DNA of 64,000 bases. Source: Dyadobacter sp. CECT 9275 (GTDB taxonomy: Bacteria; Bacteroidota; Bacteroidia; Cytophagales; Spirosomataceae). The notes under the pieces were generated by a model. It had not been told where the DNA came from, did not search any database, and saw nothing but the letters and a program-made list of their open reading frames with translations. Each line of letters starts with the position of its first letter. The stretch's first letter is position 1. A program made the translations under genes and the position numbers. The stretch is taken from the NCBI RefSeq assembly GCF_907164905.1, contig NZ_CAJRAF010000002.1, forward strand, positions 682,001 through 746,000, written 5' to 3'. Below, piece by piece: positions 1-8,613 of the stretch.

Positions 1-532
1 TCTTATGTAATGATTGCAAACTTCCATCGAAAACCTGTTTTTCAAAACCTTGAGTATCAATCTTAATGTACAACCGGCTGAGCTCGTTGTAGTACTGATC
101 AATGAGAGAGTCAATGGTTTTTACAGGAACATTAATTTTATGTAAATATTTAGATTCCGGGGCACTTTCCAAATGAGTTGGAAGTATGTCAAGTATAGAG
201 CTGCTATACGAATTTTGAGACACGTTAAGTTGAGATTCTCCAATAAAATTACCTATCGCAATTGGCACTACCGACCAGGCAGGATCATTGTCTGCATGAG
301 ATTTTAATTTCAAAAATGCATCTGGTAAAGGTTCAAATGAAACAATTTGCCCATCAAAACCCATTTTTCTTAGTCGTTGACCATATTGACCCGTGTTGGC
401 TCCGATATCAAATACTAAATTTATATTGTATTTTCTCAGCAGATCCAGTTGTTGACGTACACTTGGATCTGTTGGCAGGTGCAGGATATCATAACCAAAC
501 CGTTGCATGATACGCTTTACAAATCTTTTCAT
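1..532 (-). CDS. FkbM-family methyltransferase (3' end outside window)
   Basis: Reading the minus strand from an ATG at 532 gives an open frame that runs off the left edge (177 codons seen, no stop). It contains the SAM-binding signature NLVFDIGANTGQYGQRLRKMG near residues 37-56, then VSFEPLP and, near the visible end, LYIKIDTQGFE, which are the usual FkbM landmarks. FkbM proteins O-methylate sugars or other hydroxyls; in this setting a glycan O-methyltransferase is the natural reading, but the substrate is inferred. The start overlaps the stop of the upstream glycosyltransferase by an ATGA junction, so the two are probably translationally coupled. Confidence 0.85.
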   Translation of the reverse strand, partial: MKRFVKRIMQRFGYDILHLPTDPSVRQQLDLLRKYNINLVFDIGANTGQYGQRLRKMGFDGQIVSFEPLPDAFLKLKSHADNDPAWSVVPIAIGNFIGESQLNVSQNSYSSSILDILPTHLESAPESKYLHKINVPVKTIDSLIDQYYNELSRLYIKIDTQGFEKQVFDGSLQSLHK

Positions 533-1386
533 CTATTGATTGTCAAATGCAATTTCCTTTGAATAGCTCTTGTTATTCGCTGGCAGAAAACACCAAATCT
601 TATAACTCCCATATTCTCCAAAGATTTATACACCCTGAATTCCCTGCTTTCCAACCATTCAAAGGTCTGATTTTCAAGTCTGTTCAGCAATTCATAGTCA
701 GGGAGGAACAAAGGGTATTTTTGTTGAAGGATACGTAATTGTTCCTGTTTCCTCAATAGTTCTGTGCGGGGATCGCAGCTAATCCCATCCATATTGAAAT
801 ATGCTATTACGCCTGTATAGTGCAGATATGTACAATTAAACACAAACAAAGCTTCCAAAAAGAACAACCAGTCAGAAGTAATCCTTAATTGTTCATTATA
901 AAGGCCAATAGTATCAAATAGACTTCTTTTGATAAATGTTGCCTGATGGGGAAGTGTTCCCAGAAATAACGTTTTCGCGGTTACCTGGTCAGGTGAAGGA
1001 ACCAGCCATTTTATAGCCTGCTTTACATTGTCATAAAAATAAATATCTCCTGATATAATATCTGCGTCTGACTGGTCTGCAAGAGCTCTCCTCAGTATTT
1101 CGGGCCCGGACAACCAGTCGCCAGAATTAAGAAAGAGGCAATATTTACCCTTAGCAACATTTATACCTTTATTCATTGCGTGGTAAATACCATTGTCCGG
1201 CTCCGAAGTCCAGTAATTAATAAAGGCTGAGTTTTCCCGAATTATATCCAGACTGCCATCAGTTGAACCTCCGTCAATAATTATATATTCAAAACTCTCA
1301 AAGGACTGTTGCAATACGCTTCGAATGGTTTGTAACAACCCTTCCTTATTGTTGAGATTAATAGTAATCAGTGATAACTGTAACAC
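529..1386 (-). CDS. Family 2 glycosyltransferase
   Basis: A 285-residue protein with a GT-A fold N-terminus: LSLITINLNNKEGL at the start, then IIIDGGSTDGS (UDP-sugar binding DGGSTD), NGIYHAMNKGI, and FLNSGDW, the SGD that replaces DxD in the WcaA-like subgroup. It is expected to add one sugar to the lipid-linked repeat unit on the cytoplasmic face; donor and acceptor cannot be read. It overlaps both neighbours by 1-4 bp and belongs to the same minus-strand operon. Confidence 0.88.
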   Translation of the reverse strand: MLQLSLITINLNNKEGLLQTIRSVLQQSFESFEYIIIDGGSTDGSLDIIRENSAFINYWTSEPDNGIYHAMNKGINVAKGKYCLFLNSGDWLSGPEILRRALADQSDADIISGDIYFYDNVKQAIKWLVPSPDQVTAKTLFLGTLPHQATFIKRSLFDTIGLYNEQLRITSDWLFFLEALFVFNCTYLHYTGVIAYFNMDGISCDPRTELLRKQEQLRILQQKYPLFLPDYELLNRLENQTFEWLESREFRVYKSLENMGVIRFGVFCQRITRAIQRKLHLTINR

Positions 1387-2339
1387 TATACTTTGTAAGA
1401 AATCATACGTTTTACAAAACGCTTCAACCTCCTTAAAATACCGACCTGCTCCACCTCTCCAAAGAGTAACCTCTGAACGTATACGTCTGCCTTATAATTT
1501 CGTCTCATTAGATCTGGATGTTCCAACGGAAACTCAATTTCAACTGTAGGAATATTAGCAAGGAGACTGGTGTCGTCCCGAAAATGAGTTCCATTACTGC
1601 CATGGCCTATGTTCGATACCAAATTAACAGTTGGAATAATAGCCAATTGTCTTCTACTCATACTAAGAAAATGAAACTGAAAATCCCACATATCCTGGGG
1701 TTGGTTATAATACATCCATTCAAACTGGTTCTTCCACCAAACTTGATAAGGGAGCTCATTAAATAAAAAGCCCAAAATAGTCCTCCTATTTAAATCATTC
1801 CAATTTCCAATTCCAAAATCAAACCCCAGCCATGCTCTCCGCCATGTGGCCCAGCCCCAGCTGGATGGGAAAACAGAAAAATAGTAATTCTCCCTTATAT
1901 CCATGGGTTGTAAGGGCTGAAAATTATTTCCAGAAATTGCAGAAACTCTGTCATCTAATCGATACCTTTTCAACATATCGCTGCAAAAAACAAAAAATGA
2001 GTCATTTGGCGCACAATCATCCTCAATAATTATTCCCTCCGAAACATGGGTAAAAAACCACGAAATTGCCTGGGAAGGCCCTCTTCCACAACCCAGATTC
2101 TGGTCATTAAACATAGTTTTAACAGTACATTCCCAGTCTATATTACTTAGTATCCAATTACGAACAGCTTCGCATAGCTCCCTTTCTCCATCTCTATCTA
2201 TCCTGTGCCCGTCAGCGGCAATAAAAAAATTAATCGGTTTACAGCGACGAATTCTTTCAAAAACAATTTTGGTCTCCTCTATCCTGTTAAACACAATAAA
2301 AAGGATCGGTGTGTCAAAAAAATCACACGTATCAGACAT
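1386..2339 (-). CDS. Nucleotide-diphospho-sugar transferase-like glycosyltransferase
   Basis: A 317-residue protein beginning with TPILFIVFNRIEETKIVFE, a typical opening of the GT-A-like family often labelled HlpA-like or nucleotide-diphospho-sugar transferase. It carries GIIIEDDCAPNDSFF (acidic metal-binding EDD, around residues 100-115) and SSWGWATWRRAW (around 155-166), both conserved in that family. The function is glycosyl transfer by family resemblance; the sugar is unknown. It shares its stop base with the start of the next gene downstream, and is 50 bp from the GT8 gene upstream. Confidence 0.75.
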   Translation of the reverse strand: MSDTCDFFDTPILFIVFNRIEETKIVFERIRRCKPINFFIAADGHRIDRDGERELCEAVRNWILSNIDWECTVKTMFNDQNLGCGRGPSQAISWFFTHVSEGIIIEDDCAPNDSFFVFCSDMLKRYRLDDRVSAISGNNFQPLQPMDIRENYYFSVFPSSWGWATWRRAWLGFDFGIGNWNDLNRRTILGFLFNELPYQVWWKNQFEWMYYNQPQDMWDFQFHFLSMSRRQLAIIPTVNLVSNIGHGSNGTHFRDDTSLLANIPTVEIEFPLEHPDLMRRNYKADVYVQRLLFGEVEQVGILRRLKRFVKRMISYKV

Positions 2340-2389
2340 AGGTTAAACTGCTCGAATCAAATCTCTCAAAATAAAGATTGCAAGCACAC

Positions 2390-3289
2390 TCATTTAATGA
2401 AGTGAAGTCTACGCAATATATAAATAATTTTATCTCCCAATGTTCGGGTACGAAATGGCTTTCCTATTGGGGTAAAATATTTGTATGGTGTTTGACTCAA
2501 ATAAAAAAAATAATCCTTTTTGTATGTATGCTCGTTGTAATGGTACCACGGCTTGTTACTCCCGGTAAAATGGACTATAAAAGGATACGTGGTAAAAAAT
2601 TTCAACTGAACATCAGAATAGCCAAGCACCGTAGCACTTGGTAAAAAAAAACCATGAGTCAAATTCCACAACGGAGAAAATATCTTACAAGACTTATAAA
2701 GAATCGCATTAAGAGCATCTTGATCCCAGAAAACAATCTTCTCATGATTATCTGAAATATACTGTAAAATTTTAGCCGAAATGTTATCATTACGCCATCT
2801 GGTAAGATTCATCAACAAGACACCTGCATTAAAATAAGGGTAACCGCCAGGTATATTAAGTAATTTCTTATGTTCCTCGGACGCAAAATCTTTGGCCGCT
2901 GCAATGTGAAAGTCAGTAACAGATTTGCACCATAACGCCAGAATATTAGTCCTTATTATAACATCCGAGTCCAAAAAAAGAACCTTTGGTATTTTGTAAT
3001 CCAATATTAAAGGAATCAAAATCCTATAATAGGTCACAATTGATACGTGCCCATTCACCGGTACATTGCTTAACAAGTTCTGATCAACTGCATAATGAGA
3101 AAAAGTAGAGCCATATCGCACTACAATTCTCTCAATTTCAAAAAACTTACTTCTACTTTCTTGATCTGTTATAAGATGAATGTGGAAATTAAATATTTTA
3201 TTATTTTGAAAAAGGGAAGTGAGCATTACACAACAATGTTGAATATAGCTGGAATCAATAGTACAAGCTACATGAATCTTATCATCCAT
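2390..3289 (-). CDS. Family 8 glycosyltransferase (LPS galactosyl/glucosyltransferase type)
   Basis: A 299-residue GT8 protein. It opens with IHVACTIDSSYIQHCCVMLTSL, contains the DxD metal site in VLFLDSDVIIRT (around residue 103), and has the second family block YFNAGVLLMNLTRWR (around 150) and WDQDALN (around 180). The late motif FIVHFTGSNKPWYH is the conserved HFxGxxKPW of the family. Retaining transferases of this type move glucose or galactose onto LPS core or O-unit acceptors; donor identity is not visible. An 85-bp gap separates it from the upstream GT4-like gene. Confidence 0.88.
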   Translation of the reverse strand: MDDKIHVACTIDSSYIQHCCVMLTSLFQNNKIFNFHIHLITDQESRSKFFEIERIVVRYGSTFSHYAVDQNLLSNVPVNGHVSIVTYYRILIPLILDYKIPKVLFLDSDVIIRTNILALWCKSVTDFHIAAAKDFASEEHKKLLNIPGGYPYFNAGVLLMNLTRWRNDNISAKILQYISDNHEKIVFWDQDALNAILYKSCKIFSPLWNLTHGFFLPSATVLGYSDVQLKFFTTYPFIVHFTGSNKPWYHYNEHTYKKDYFFYLSQTPYKYFTPIGKPFRTRTLGDKIIYILRRLHFIK

Positions 3290-3374
3290 AATTAATATTC
3301 CTCAATAGTGCAATAACAAATACTAATTCGATTATTTTGACAGCGATTATATAAAATCGGTATGGCTTGAACAT

Positions 3375-4493
3375 TTAAGTAAACAAATACTTGATATTTT
3401 CAAATCCGAAACTCATATTCCTATTATTAAAAACATCAGAAAATTGCCGCTGAGCCAAAGTCTCAGCATAATTTTTGTCGTTAAGAACTTTTAACGACGC
3501 ATTCAAAAAATTTCCTATGTGCTTAAAATGAGGATATACGCTATCCAAATTATTAATATCAGAATTATTACCATCATAAAAATCCCAAAACAATTGAGGG
3601 GTTCCTGTAAGGCATGCGTCAAACCCTGCGTAACCGGCGGGTCTGTTTAGATAACCCTGAAACCAAATCAAGTCCAATTGCTCTTTATTTATCGTTTCCT
3701 TGATATCTTCCTGATGTCCCCTAAACAAAACTGAACCCTTTATACCAAGCGTATTGATATATCGATCATAGCCAGCCTCTTCAACAACTCCCGCTCCAAA
3801 AATATGTAATTGTACCTTAACATTCAATTCCAAGAGTAATTTAAATACATAAAAAAAGGGATCCAGCGGTTTATCTTTGCTAAGTCTTGTAAAAATCCCT
3901 ATTTTCTTTTCCGAATCTATATTTTTAAATTTCCAAGTTTTATAATCCAGAGTTGGTTTCAATAATAGAGGTAAATAAGTATGACGATATTGGGAATAGC
4001 CCTCAAATTCATAAGCAACCTGTTCATCCGTATCAAATCCTGAAATAAAGTTATATTTGAAACCTTTGTCTATAACTCGATAATATTCTCCCTGGAAACG
4101 AGAACACATTATGAATATATTATATCGTTCAATATTAAAGGTTTTAACTCTTTCCTGAAGGGAGTGAAAAACATATTCACCCATAAAGAAGACAGATCTG
4201 AATTCCTCGAAGTAAGCCTTCAGAGTATCTTTATTGTCAAGACCCATTCTTACTTGCATTTTTTTTAACAAATTATTAGCCCTATAGCTACTTATAAATC
4301 GAACTTTTGTTCCTAGCTGTAAATGGACTTTATAGAAGAAATCTGGAAAATAGGGATGACTGTTGAGGGGTAATAGTGATAAAATTTCTATATTAATTTT
4401 TCGCTTTTTAAATTCCAAATCCAGCTCATACATTTGGCGTTGCGCGCCAGCCGGAAAAAATTCCGATACCACAAAAAGAAATTTGTTATTCAT
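3375..4493 (-). CDS. GT4-like (GT-B fold) glycosyltransferase
   Basis: A 372-residue protein starting FLFVVSEFFPAGAQRQMYE, the N-terminal nucleotide-binding turn of GT-B enzymes with a GAQ in place of the usual GGAER. The C-terminal half has GIFTRLSKDKPLDPFFYVF and LHIFGAGV followed by VLFRGHQEDI, which match the GT4 donor-binding domain. The classic EPFG-type glutamate motif is weak: the corresponding region reads RPAGYAGFDACLTGTPQLFWD. The start overlaps the wecE stop by 8 bp. The call to glycosyltransferase is firm; a role as a single-sugar O-unit transferase is inferred. Confidence 0.78.
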   Translation of the reverse strand: MNNKFLFVVSEFFPAGAQRQMYELDLEFKKRKINIEILSLLPLNSHPYFPDFFYKVHLQLGTKVRFISSYRANNLLKKMQVRMGLDNKDTLKAYFEEFRSVFFMGEYVFHSLQERVKTFNIERYNIFIMCSRFQGEYYRVIDKGFKYNFISGFDTDEQVAYEFEGYSQYRHTYLPLLLKPTLDYKTWKFKNIDSEKKIGIFTRLSKDKPLDPFFYVFKLLLELNVKVQLHIFGAGVVEEAGYDRYINTLGIKGSVLFRGHQEDIKETINKEQLDLIWFQGYLNRPAGYAGFDACLTGTPQLFWDFYDGNNSDINNLDSVYPHFKHIGNFLNASLKVLNDKNYAETLAQRQFSDVFNNRNMSFGFENIKYLFT

Positions 4494-5625
4494 GAGTGCT
4501 GATTATTATACTACACACTCGTTTAATATCGTCGTCTTCAAGTTCAAAATACATTGGTAACCTTAAAAGACAATTAGAAAATTTGTCTGAATTTAACAAG
4601 GGACCACCAAAATACCTTGGCGCATAGTAAGTTGAAGAGTGCAAGGAAATATAATGAAACACCGCGTCTACATTATCGTCTCGAAGTTTATTAATTAGTT
4701 TTGTCCTACTTTCACTATCATTTAGAACCAGATAAAATATATGTCCATTGTTAGTAGCGTAGTCAGGTAATATCGGTAAATTAAGATTCTCAGAATACCG
4801 GATTAGATTCTCATAATATCTATTCCATAAATGTTTACGCCTGTCCTGGATGAAATCTAGATTTTCTATTTGAGCATATAAAAAAGCAGCAGTTATCTCT
4901 GAGGGTAGAAAAGAACTGCCGATATCAATCCAACTGTACTTATTTATTTCCCCTCGAAAAAACTGGGAACGGTTTGTCCCCTTTTCCCAGATTATTTCCG
5001 CTCTCTCCAAAAACCGGTCATCATTGATGGCCAACATCCCACCTTCACCACTAATAATGTTCTTAGTTTCATGGAATGAGAAGGCCGCCAAGTGACCTAT
5101 ACTTCCGAGAGCTCTTGTGACCCCGTTTGCACCAGTATAAAAACTGTCAATCGCTTGTGCTGCATCCTCAATAACCAATAACCCGTACTGATCGGCCAAT
5201 TTCATTATCACATCCATATCACAGGCCACACCAGCATAATGAACTGCAACAATAGCTTTAGTTCTATTAGTGATCAGGAATTCGATGGCTCCTGCATCTA
5301 TGTTCGGATTGTCTGTATAAGAATCCGCAAAAATAACCGAAGCTCCTTGCCGGACAAAAGCAAGAGCGGTAGAGACAAAGGTAAAACTTGGGATAATTAC
5401 TTCATCCCCTGGCCTAATACCGGCTAGCATTGCCGACATTTCCAAAGCATCCGTACAAGAAGTAGTAAGCAAACACTTTTTAAAACCATACCTATTCTCA
5501 AAAAAGATCTGACACCGTTGAGTAAACATTCCATTTCCGGAAATTTTACCAGATTGTACAGCCTCATATATGTATTGGGTCTCTTTACCGGTAAAAAAAG
5601 GCTTATTGAACCCGATGTGTTTCAT
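4486..5625 (-). CDS. wecE: dTDP-4-amino-4,6-dideoxygalactose transaminase
   Basis: A 379-residue DegT/DnrJ/EryC1 aminotransferase that matches Escherichia coli WecE (RffA) block by block from memory: SGKISGNGMFTQRCQ, LTTSCTDALEM, GDEVIIPSFTFVSTA, VHYAGVACDMD, EDAAQ (Asp154), FSFHETKN with the PLP lysine at 188, and EKGTNRSQFFRGE. The family makes dTDP-Fuc4N from dTDP-4-keto-6-deoxyglucose. The neighbouring NeuD/PglD-like acyltransferase suggests that the new amino group is then acylated. The dTDP-glucose enzymes RmlA and RmlB are not in the window and must be elsewhere. It overlaps the upstream propeller gene by 23 bp. Confidence 0.88.
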   Translation of the reverse strand: MKHIGFNKPFFTGKETQYIYEAVQSGKISGNGMFTQRCQIFFENRYGFKKCLLTTSCTDALEMSAMLAGIRPGDEVIIPSFTFVSTALAFVRQGASVIFADSYTDNPNIDAGAIEFLITNRTKAIVAVHYAGVACDMDVIMKLADQYGLLVIEDAAQAIDSFYTGANGVTRALGSIGHLAAFSFHETKNIISGEGGMLAINDDRFLERAEIIWEKGTNRSQFFRGEINKYSWIDIGSSFLPSEITAAFLYAQIENLDFIQDRRKHLWNRYYENLIRYSENLNLPILPDYATNNGHIFYLVLNDSESRTKLINKLRDDNVDAVFHYISLHSSTYYAPRYFGGPLLNSDKFSNCLLRLPMYFELEDDDIKRVCSIIISTHE

Positions 5626-6523
5626 TTTCCATTATGGCTAAACCAAAACCTGTTCTTCCAAATTCATTTCCATTATAGAGCATATATCTATGTTCATTAT
5701 GATTAAAAACAAATGGATAGCAAATCATTTCAGAATCCCAGCCCGACGCCGAAATATCTATGCCGACCAGAGAATGTTCTCTTTTCCAATTTAAACCGTC
5801 CAAACTATAAGCATAACCAATCCTGTACTTTAATCCAGTCCCGCTCCTATATGAATACCACATATGATACCCATATTTATCAACCAATACACATGGTCTT
5901 GAAAAGGCCTGTGCCGTTCCAATCTCATAAGGAATAGCAATACCCATTTTAACCCAGTCCATTCCATTGGAGGAAATTGCATATTTAATGACATGTATCA
6001 TTTCGCCATTTTCCGATGACCAACTGATCGTTGATCCATACCACATTTTGTAAACTCCGGAATCATATATAACAAATGGATAGGATAAACTTATATCATC
6101 CTGATCGTCGTTCGTGACCAACGGCTTGTTCAAATACAAAACCAAATTACTTCTATTAACTAGTCTAAGAAGGCCAATCTGGCCATTCCAGTATTCTGAA
6201 TCCTCAAACCGCCATGACATAACGGACAACAGACTTAAATCCCCAAGCTTCCAAAAATTACCTAAACTTATCCCATGAGAATAAAAACTAGAATCACTAC
6301 CAAACGTAAAAACAGGTCTCTGATGATCTCTTAAAATTACATTTTGAACAATATCAAAATCTACAAAAGAGATTGACGACTTATTATGTACATTTCTCCC
6401 ATTATAAAAAATTCGATAAATGTCTCCTCTAAGATGTAAGGCAACCGGGTTGGACGCATGAGATATAGTCTCCGGATAGTTACTAGTAACCTGATAAATT
6501 TGACCGATTTTTGTCCATTTCAT
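5603..6523 (-). CDS. Five-bladed beta-propeller protein, glycosidase-like
   Basis: A 306-residue protein without signal peptide or membrane segment. It has repeated propeller-blade elements: IYRIFYNGRN, ISLSYPFVIYDSGVYKMWYGS, SRPCVLVDKYGYHMWYSYR and YPFVFNHNEHRYMLYNGNEFG. These resemble the GH43/GH62/GH68 or GH130 five-bladed propellers. Such cytoplasmic propeller proteins occur inside O-antigen loci but their role is not established; phosphorylase, transferase or a non-catalytic role are all possible. It overlaps the downstream wecE start by 23 bp and the PhyH-like gene stop by 4 bp, so it is embedded in the operon. Confidence 0.65.
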   Translation of the reverse strand: MKWTKIGQIYQVTSNYPETISHASNPVALHLRGDIYRIFYNGRNVHNKSSISFVDFDIVQNVILRDHQRPVFTFGSDSSFYSHGISLGNFWKLGDLSLLSVMSWRFEDSEYWNGQIGLLRLVNRSNLVLYLNKPLVTNDDQDDISLSYPFVIYDSGVYKMWYGSTISWSSENGEMIHVIKYAISSNGMDWVKMGIAIPYEIGTAQAFSRPCVLVDKYGYHMWYSYRSGTGLKYRIGYAYSLDGLNWKREHSLVGIDISASGWDSEMICYPFVFNHNEHRYMLYNGNEFGRTGFGLAIMENETHRVQ

Positions 6524-7326
6524 TTGGATCCTATTTTATTCCATCTCCGGGTACGAAAATCCTCTACACTTTTAACCGACGGAGAACCATAGCCAAGTAG
6601 CATATTAAGAAACTTATCCTCACTATACCGTCCCCCTAGTAAATCTGGAAAATCAATTTGCTGACGGATAATAGCCTTTGTATAGACATGATTGATTCCT
6701 CTACGCACTTGTTGGGAAGTATTATAACCAGCTCTGTGAAATAACATACTATCAAATAATATAACTGAACCCGGGGCAGCGTTAATTTGAATTGAATATT
6801 TCTCTACAAATTCAGTTGATGGAATTTTAGACACTCTATGGGAAAAAGGAAGTAAAAATGTTGCTCCCGTTTCACTATTAAAGGTATCCAAGCAATAAAA
6901 TGCGTTACACCCCAACGGTTCCGAGCTAGTCCAATTTTGATATGGTAAATCTCAATGCCAGTTACTTTGATGATGGTACTCACCGGGCATATTTATTATT
7001 CCATTCTGGAGGTGCAAAATAAAGTAATCGCCTAAAATCGCTTTTACAAAACTAATAATAAATTCATTTGATGCCAGTTTAAGATACGCCTCAGACTCGC
7101 TTAACAACGCTCGACAAACATATTGCTCATTTATAAGCTTTAAACGATCAGAAGTAAATTCCTTTTCTTGTCGTAAGTAAATACGCTCAACCTCATTTCT
7201 TAAATTAATAATTACATCATTAGTCAAAACATCTTCAATTACAGTAAATCCCATATAATAAAACTCCTCAAGGCGAAATTGAAAAAATTTATGATCCATA
7301 GTTTGTCTTTTATCCTGGTCTTTCAC
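6520..7326 (-). pseudogene. PhyH-family Fe(II)/2-oxoglutarate dioxygenase interrupted by one in-frame TGA
   Basis: From the ATG at 7326 the frame reads 124 codons, meets TGA at 6954-6952, and continues in the same frame for 143 more codons to the stop at 6520. Both halves together give one phytanoyl-CoA dioxygenase-type protein. The stop occupies the middle position of the iron-binding HxD: the protein reads SNWH-stop-DLPYQNW. The distal ligand lies in LFDSMLFHRAGYN (His about 197), with the 2-oxoglutarate arginine shortly after in QQVRRGIN. All other key residues look intact. CGA to TGA would be a single transition, so a recent nonsense mutation or a sequencing error is the simplest explanation. 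An internal TTG at 6915 could restart but would lose the HxD. The likely role was hydroxylation of a sugar or acyl substituent. Confidence 0.8.
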
Positions 7327-7329
7327 ACT

Positions 7330-7995
7330 CTACAATTTTATCAAATTGCTCTTTTTACTTAACAAAATAGATTTCGACGGTACCCAAACGGATTGCTCAG
7401 CGCTTGATTTTGAGATAATCGCTCCTGCCGCAATTAAGTTTTCCGTTCCTATTTCCACATTGTTGTGTAACGTTGCGTTTACACCAATAAAACAATATGG
7501 AGAAATGACACAATGACCCGATATAACTACATGAGAACTTATAAAGTTGTGATCCTTAATAATGGAATGATGACCTATGTGATTTCCACTCCACAAGGTA
7601 ACATTGCTACCAATCTTTACAAAAGGTTGAATGGTATTATCTTCAAGAATAAAACAGTTATCTCCGCACATATACTGTGATTTATAAGTACTTTCCGAAC
7701 TTACATAAGAAACTAATTCATATCCCTTATTCTTTGCTTCATGATACTTTTGCGAACGTAACTTGTTTAAGTTTGCGTAGCTAATGGCTATAAACATTCC
7801 AAATTTATCCGGAGGATAAATACTTGCAACTTCATCAAATGCGACCAAAGGTTTACCTTCAAACTTATCGTCATTGATATAATCTCGGTCAACAGTAAAA
7901 CCCACTACCTTATAATTTGAGTCAGTTTCAAAATAATAGCTAGCAAGCTGAGCAATATCGCCATTCCCAAATATAACAATTTCGAATTTTTCCAT
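7330..7995 (-). CDS. NeuD/PglD-like sugar O/N-acyltransferase
   Basis: A 221-residue protein with an N-terminal Rossmann-like domain (FEIVIFGNGDIAQLASYYF) and a C-terminal left-handed beta-helix of hexapeptide repeats from about residue 105 (NTIQPFVKIGSNVTLWSGNHIGHHSIIKDHNF and on). The catalytic-type histidine sits in the HIGHHS turn. The family acylates amino sugars (PglD, PerB) or sialic acids (NeuD). Next to wecE the likely substrate is the amino group of a 4-amino-4,6-dideoxyhexose, which is inference. It starts directly beside the methyltransferase stop, with no gap. Confidence 0.8.
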   Translation of the reverse strand: MEKFEIVIFGNGDIAQLASYYFETDSNYKVVGFTVDRDYINDDKFEGKPLVAFDEVASIYPPDKFGMFIAISYANLNKLRSQKYHEAKNKGYELVSYVSSESTYKSQYMCGDNCFILEDNTIQPFVKIGSNVTLWSGNHIGHHSIIKDHNFISSHVVISGHCVISPYCFIGVNATLHNNVEIGTENLIAAGAIISKSSAEQSVWVPSKSILLSKKSNLIKL

Positions 7996-8613
7996 CTACT
8001 TTCTAATCAATAGTGTAAATTCATATAAGTCATAGTCATGCAAGAGTGCAACATTTCGAGAGAAGTGTTTTTTACAATAATCAAAAAAAAACATTGGATC
8101 AGCATAAAACAAATAATCTTTCATATACTCCCTATCTGAATACTTTGTGAGAATATTAAAAGAAAATCCCTTAATTGATAAATTATTTATAATCTCCAGA
8201 GTATCAATAATATACTTACACCATTCCTTTTCATTATTATCCAGCTTAACATTAAAAATACCGCTACATACAACGTATTCATGCGGCAGTACTGGCTTTT
8301 CATTTGTCCATACAATTCCTTCACTTACCGGGTTTATGTTTAAAGCTGCATGAATCATTTCACTTGAAATATCGAAACCGGTATAAGTAAATTCAGTGTA
8401 CATCTCTCTATAATAATTATATAACCCTCCGAAACCACATCCATAATCCAAAACTGAGAACTTCTCATAAGGATCATTTATTACTTTTGAAAGAATTTTG
8501 TACCTCAATTCCTGAGATTCAACAGAATTCCAGTCGACACCCTTGGGAGTAGCACCATGCAATACAATTTTTTCACTGTAATATCTATTTATACTATCAA
8601 CTATCTCCTCCAC
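7996..8613 (-). CDS. Class I SAM-dependent methyltransferase
   Basis: A 205-residue protein with motif I in FSVLDYGCGFGGLYNYY (residues about 52-68), an acidic post-I segment FTYTGFDISSEMI, and VVCSGIFNVK as the motif IV region. There is no signal peptide. Its position between a WbqC-like gene (17-bp overlap) and an acyltransferase gene suggests a substituent-forming step on the glycan, for example N- or O-methylation. The substrate is not visible. Confidence 0.78.
   Translation of the reverse strand: MEEIVDSINRYYSEKIVLHGATPKGVDWNSVESQELRYKILSKVINDPYEKFSVLDYGCGFGGLYNYYREMYTEFTYTGFDISSEMIHAALNINPVSEGIVWTNEKPVLPHEYVVCSGIFNVKLDNNEKEWCKYIIDTLEIINNLSIKGFSFNILTKYSDREYMKDYLFYADPMFFFDYCKKHFSRNVALLHDYDLYEFTLLIRK

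Noticed and set aside
6952..6954. TGA recoding as selenocysteine in the PhyH-like gene
   Set aside because: No hairpin of bacterial SECIS type seen just after the TGA, and the family needs no cysteine or selenocysteine at this position. A nonsense mutation is simpler.
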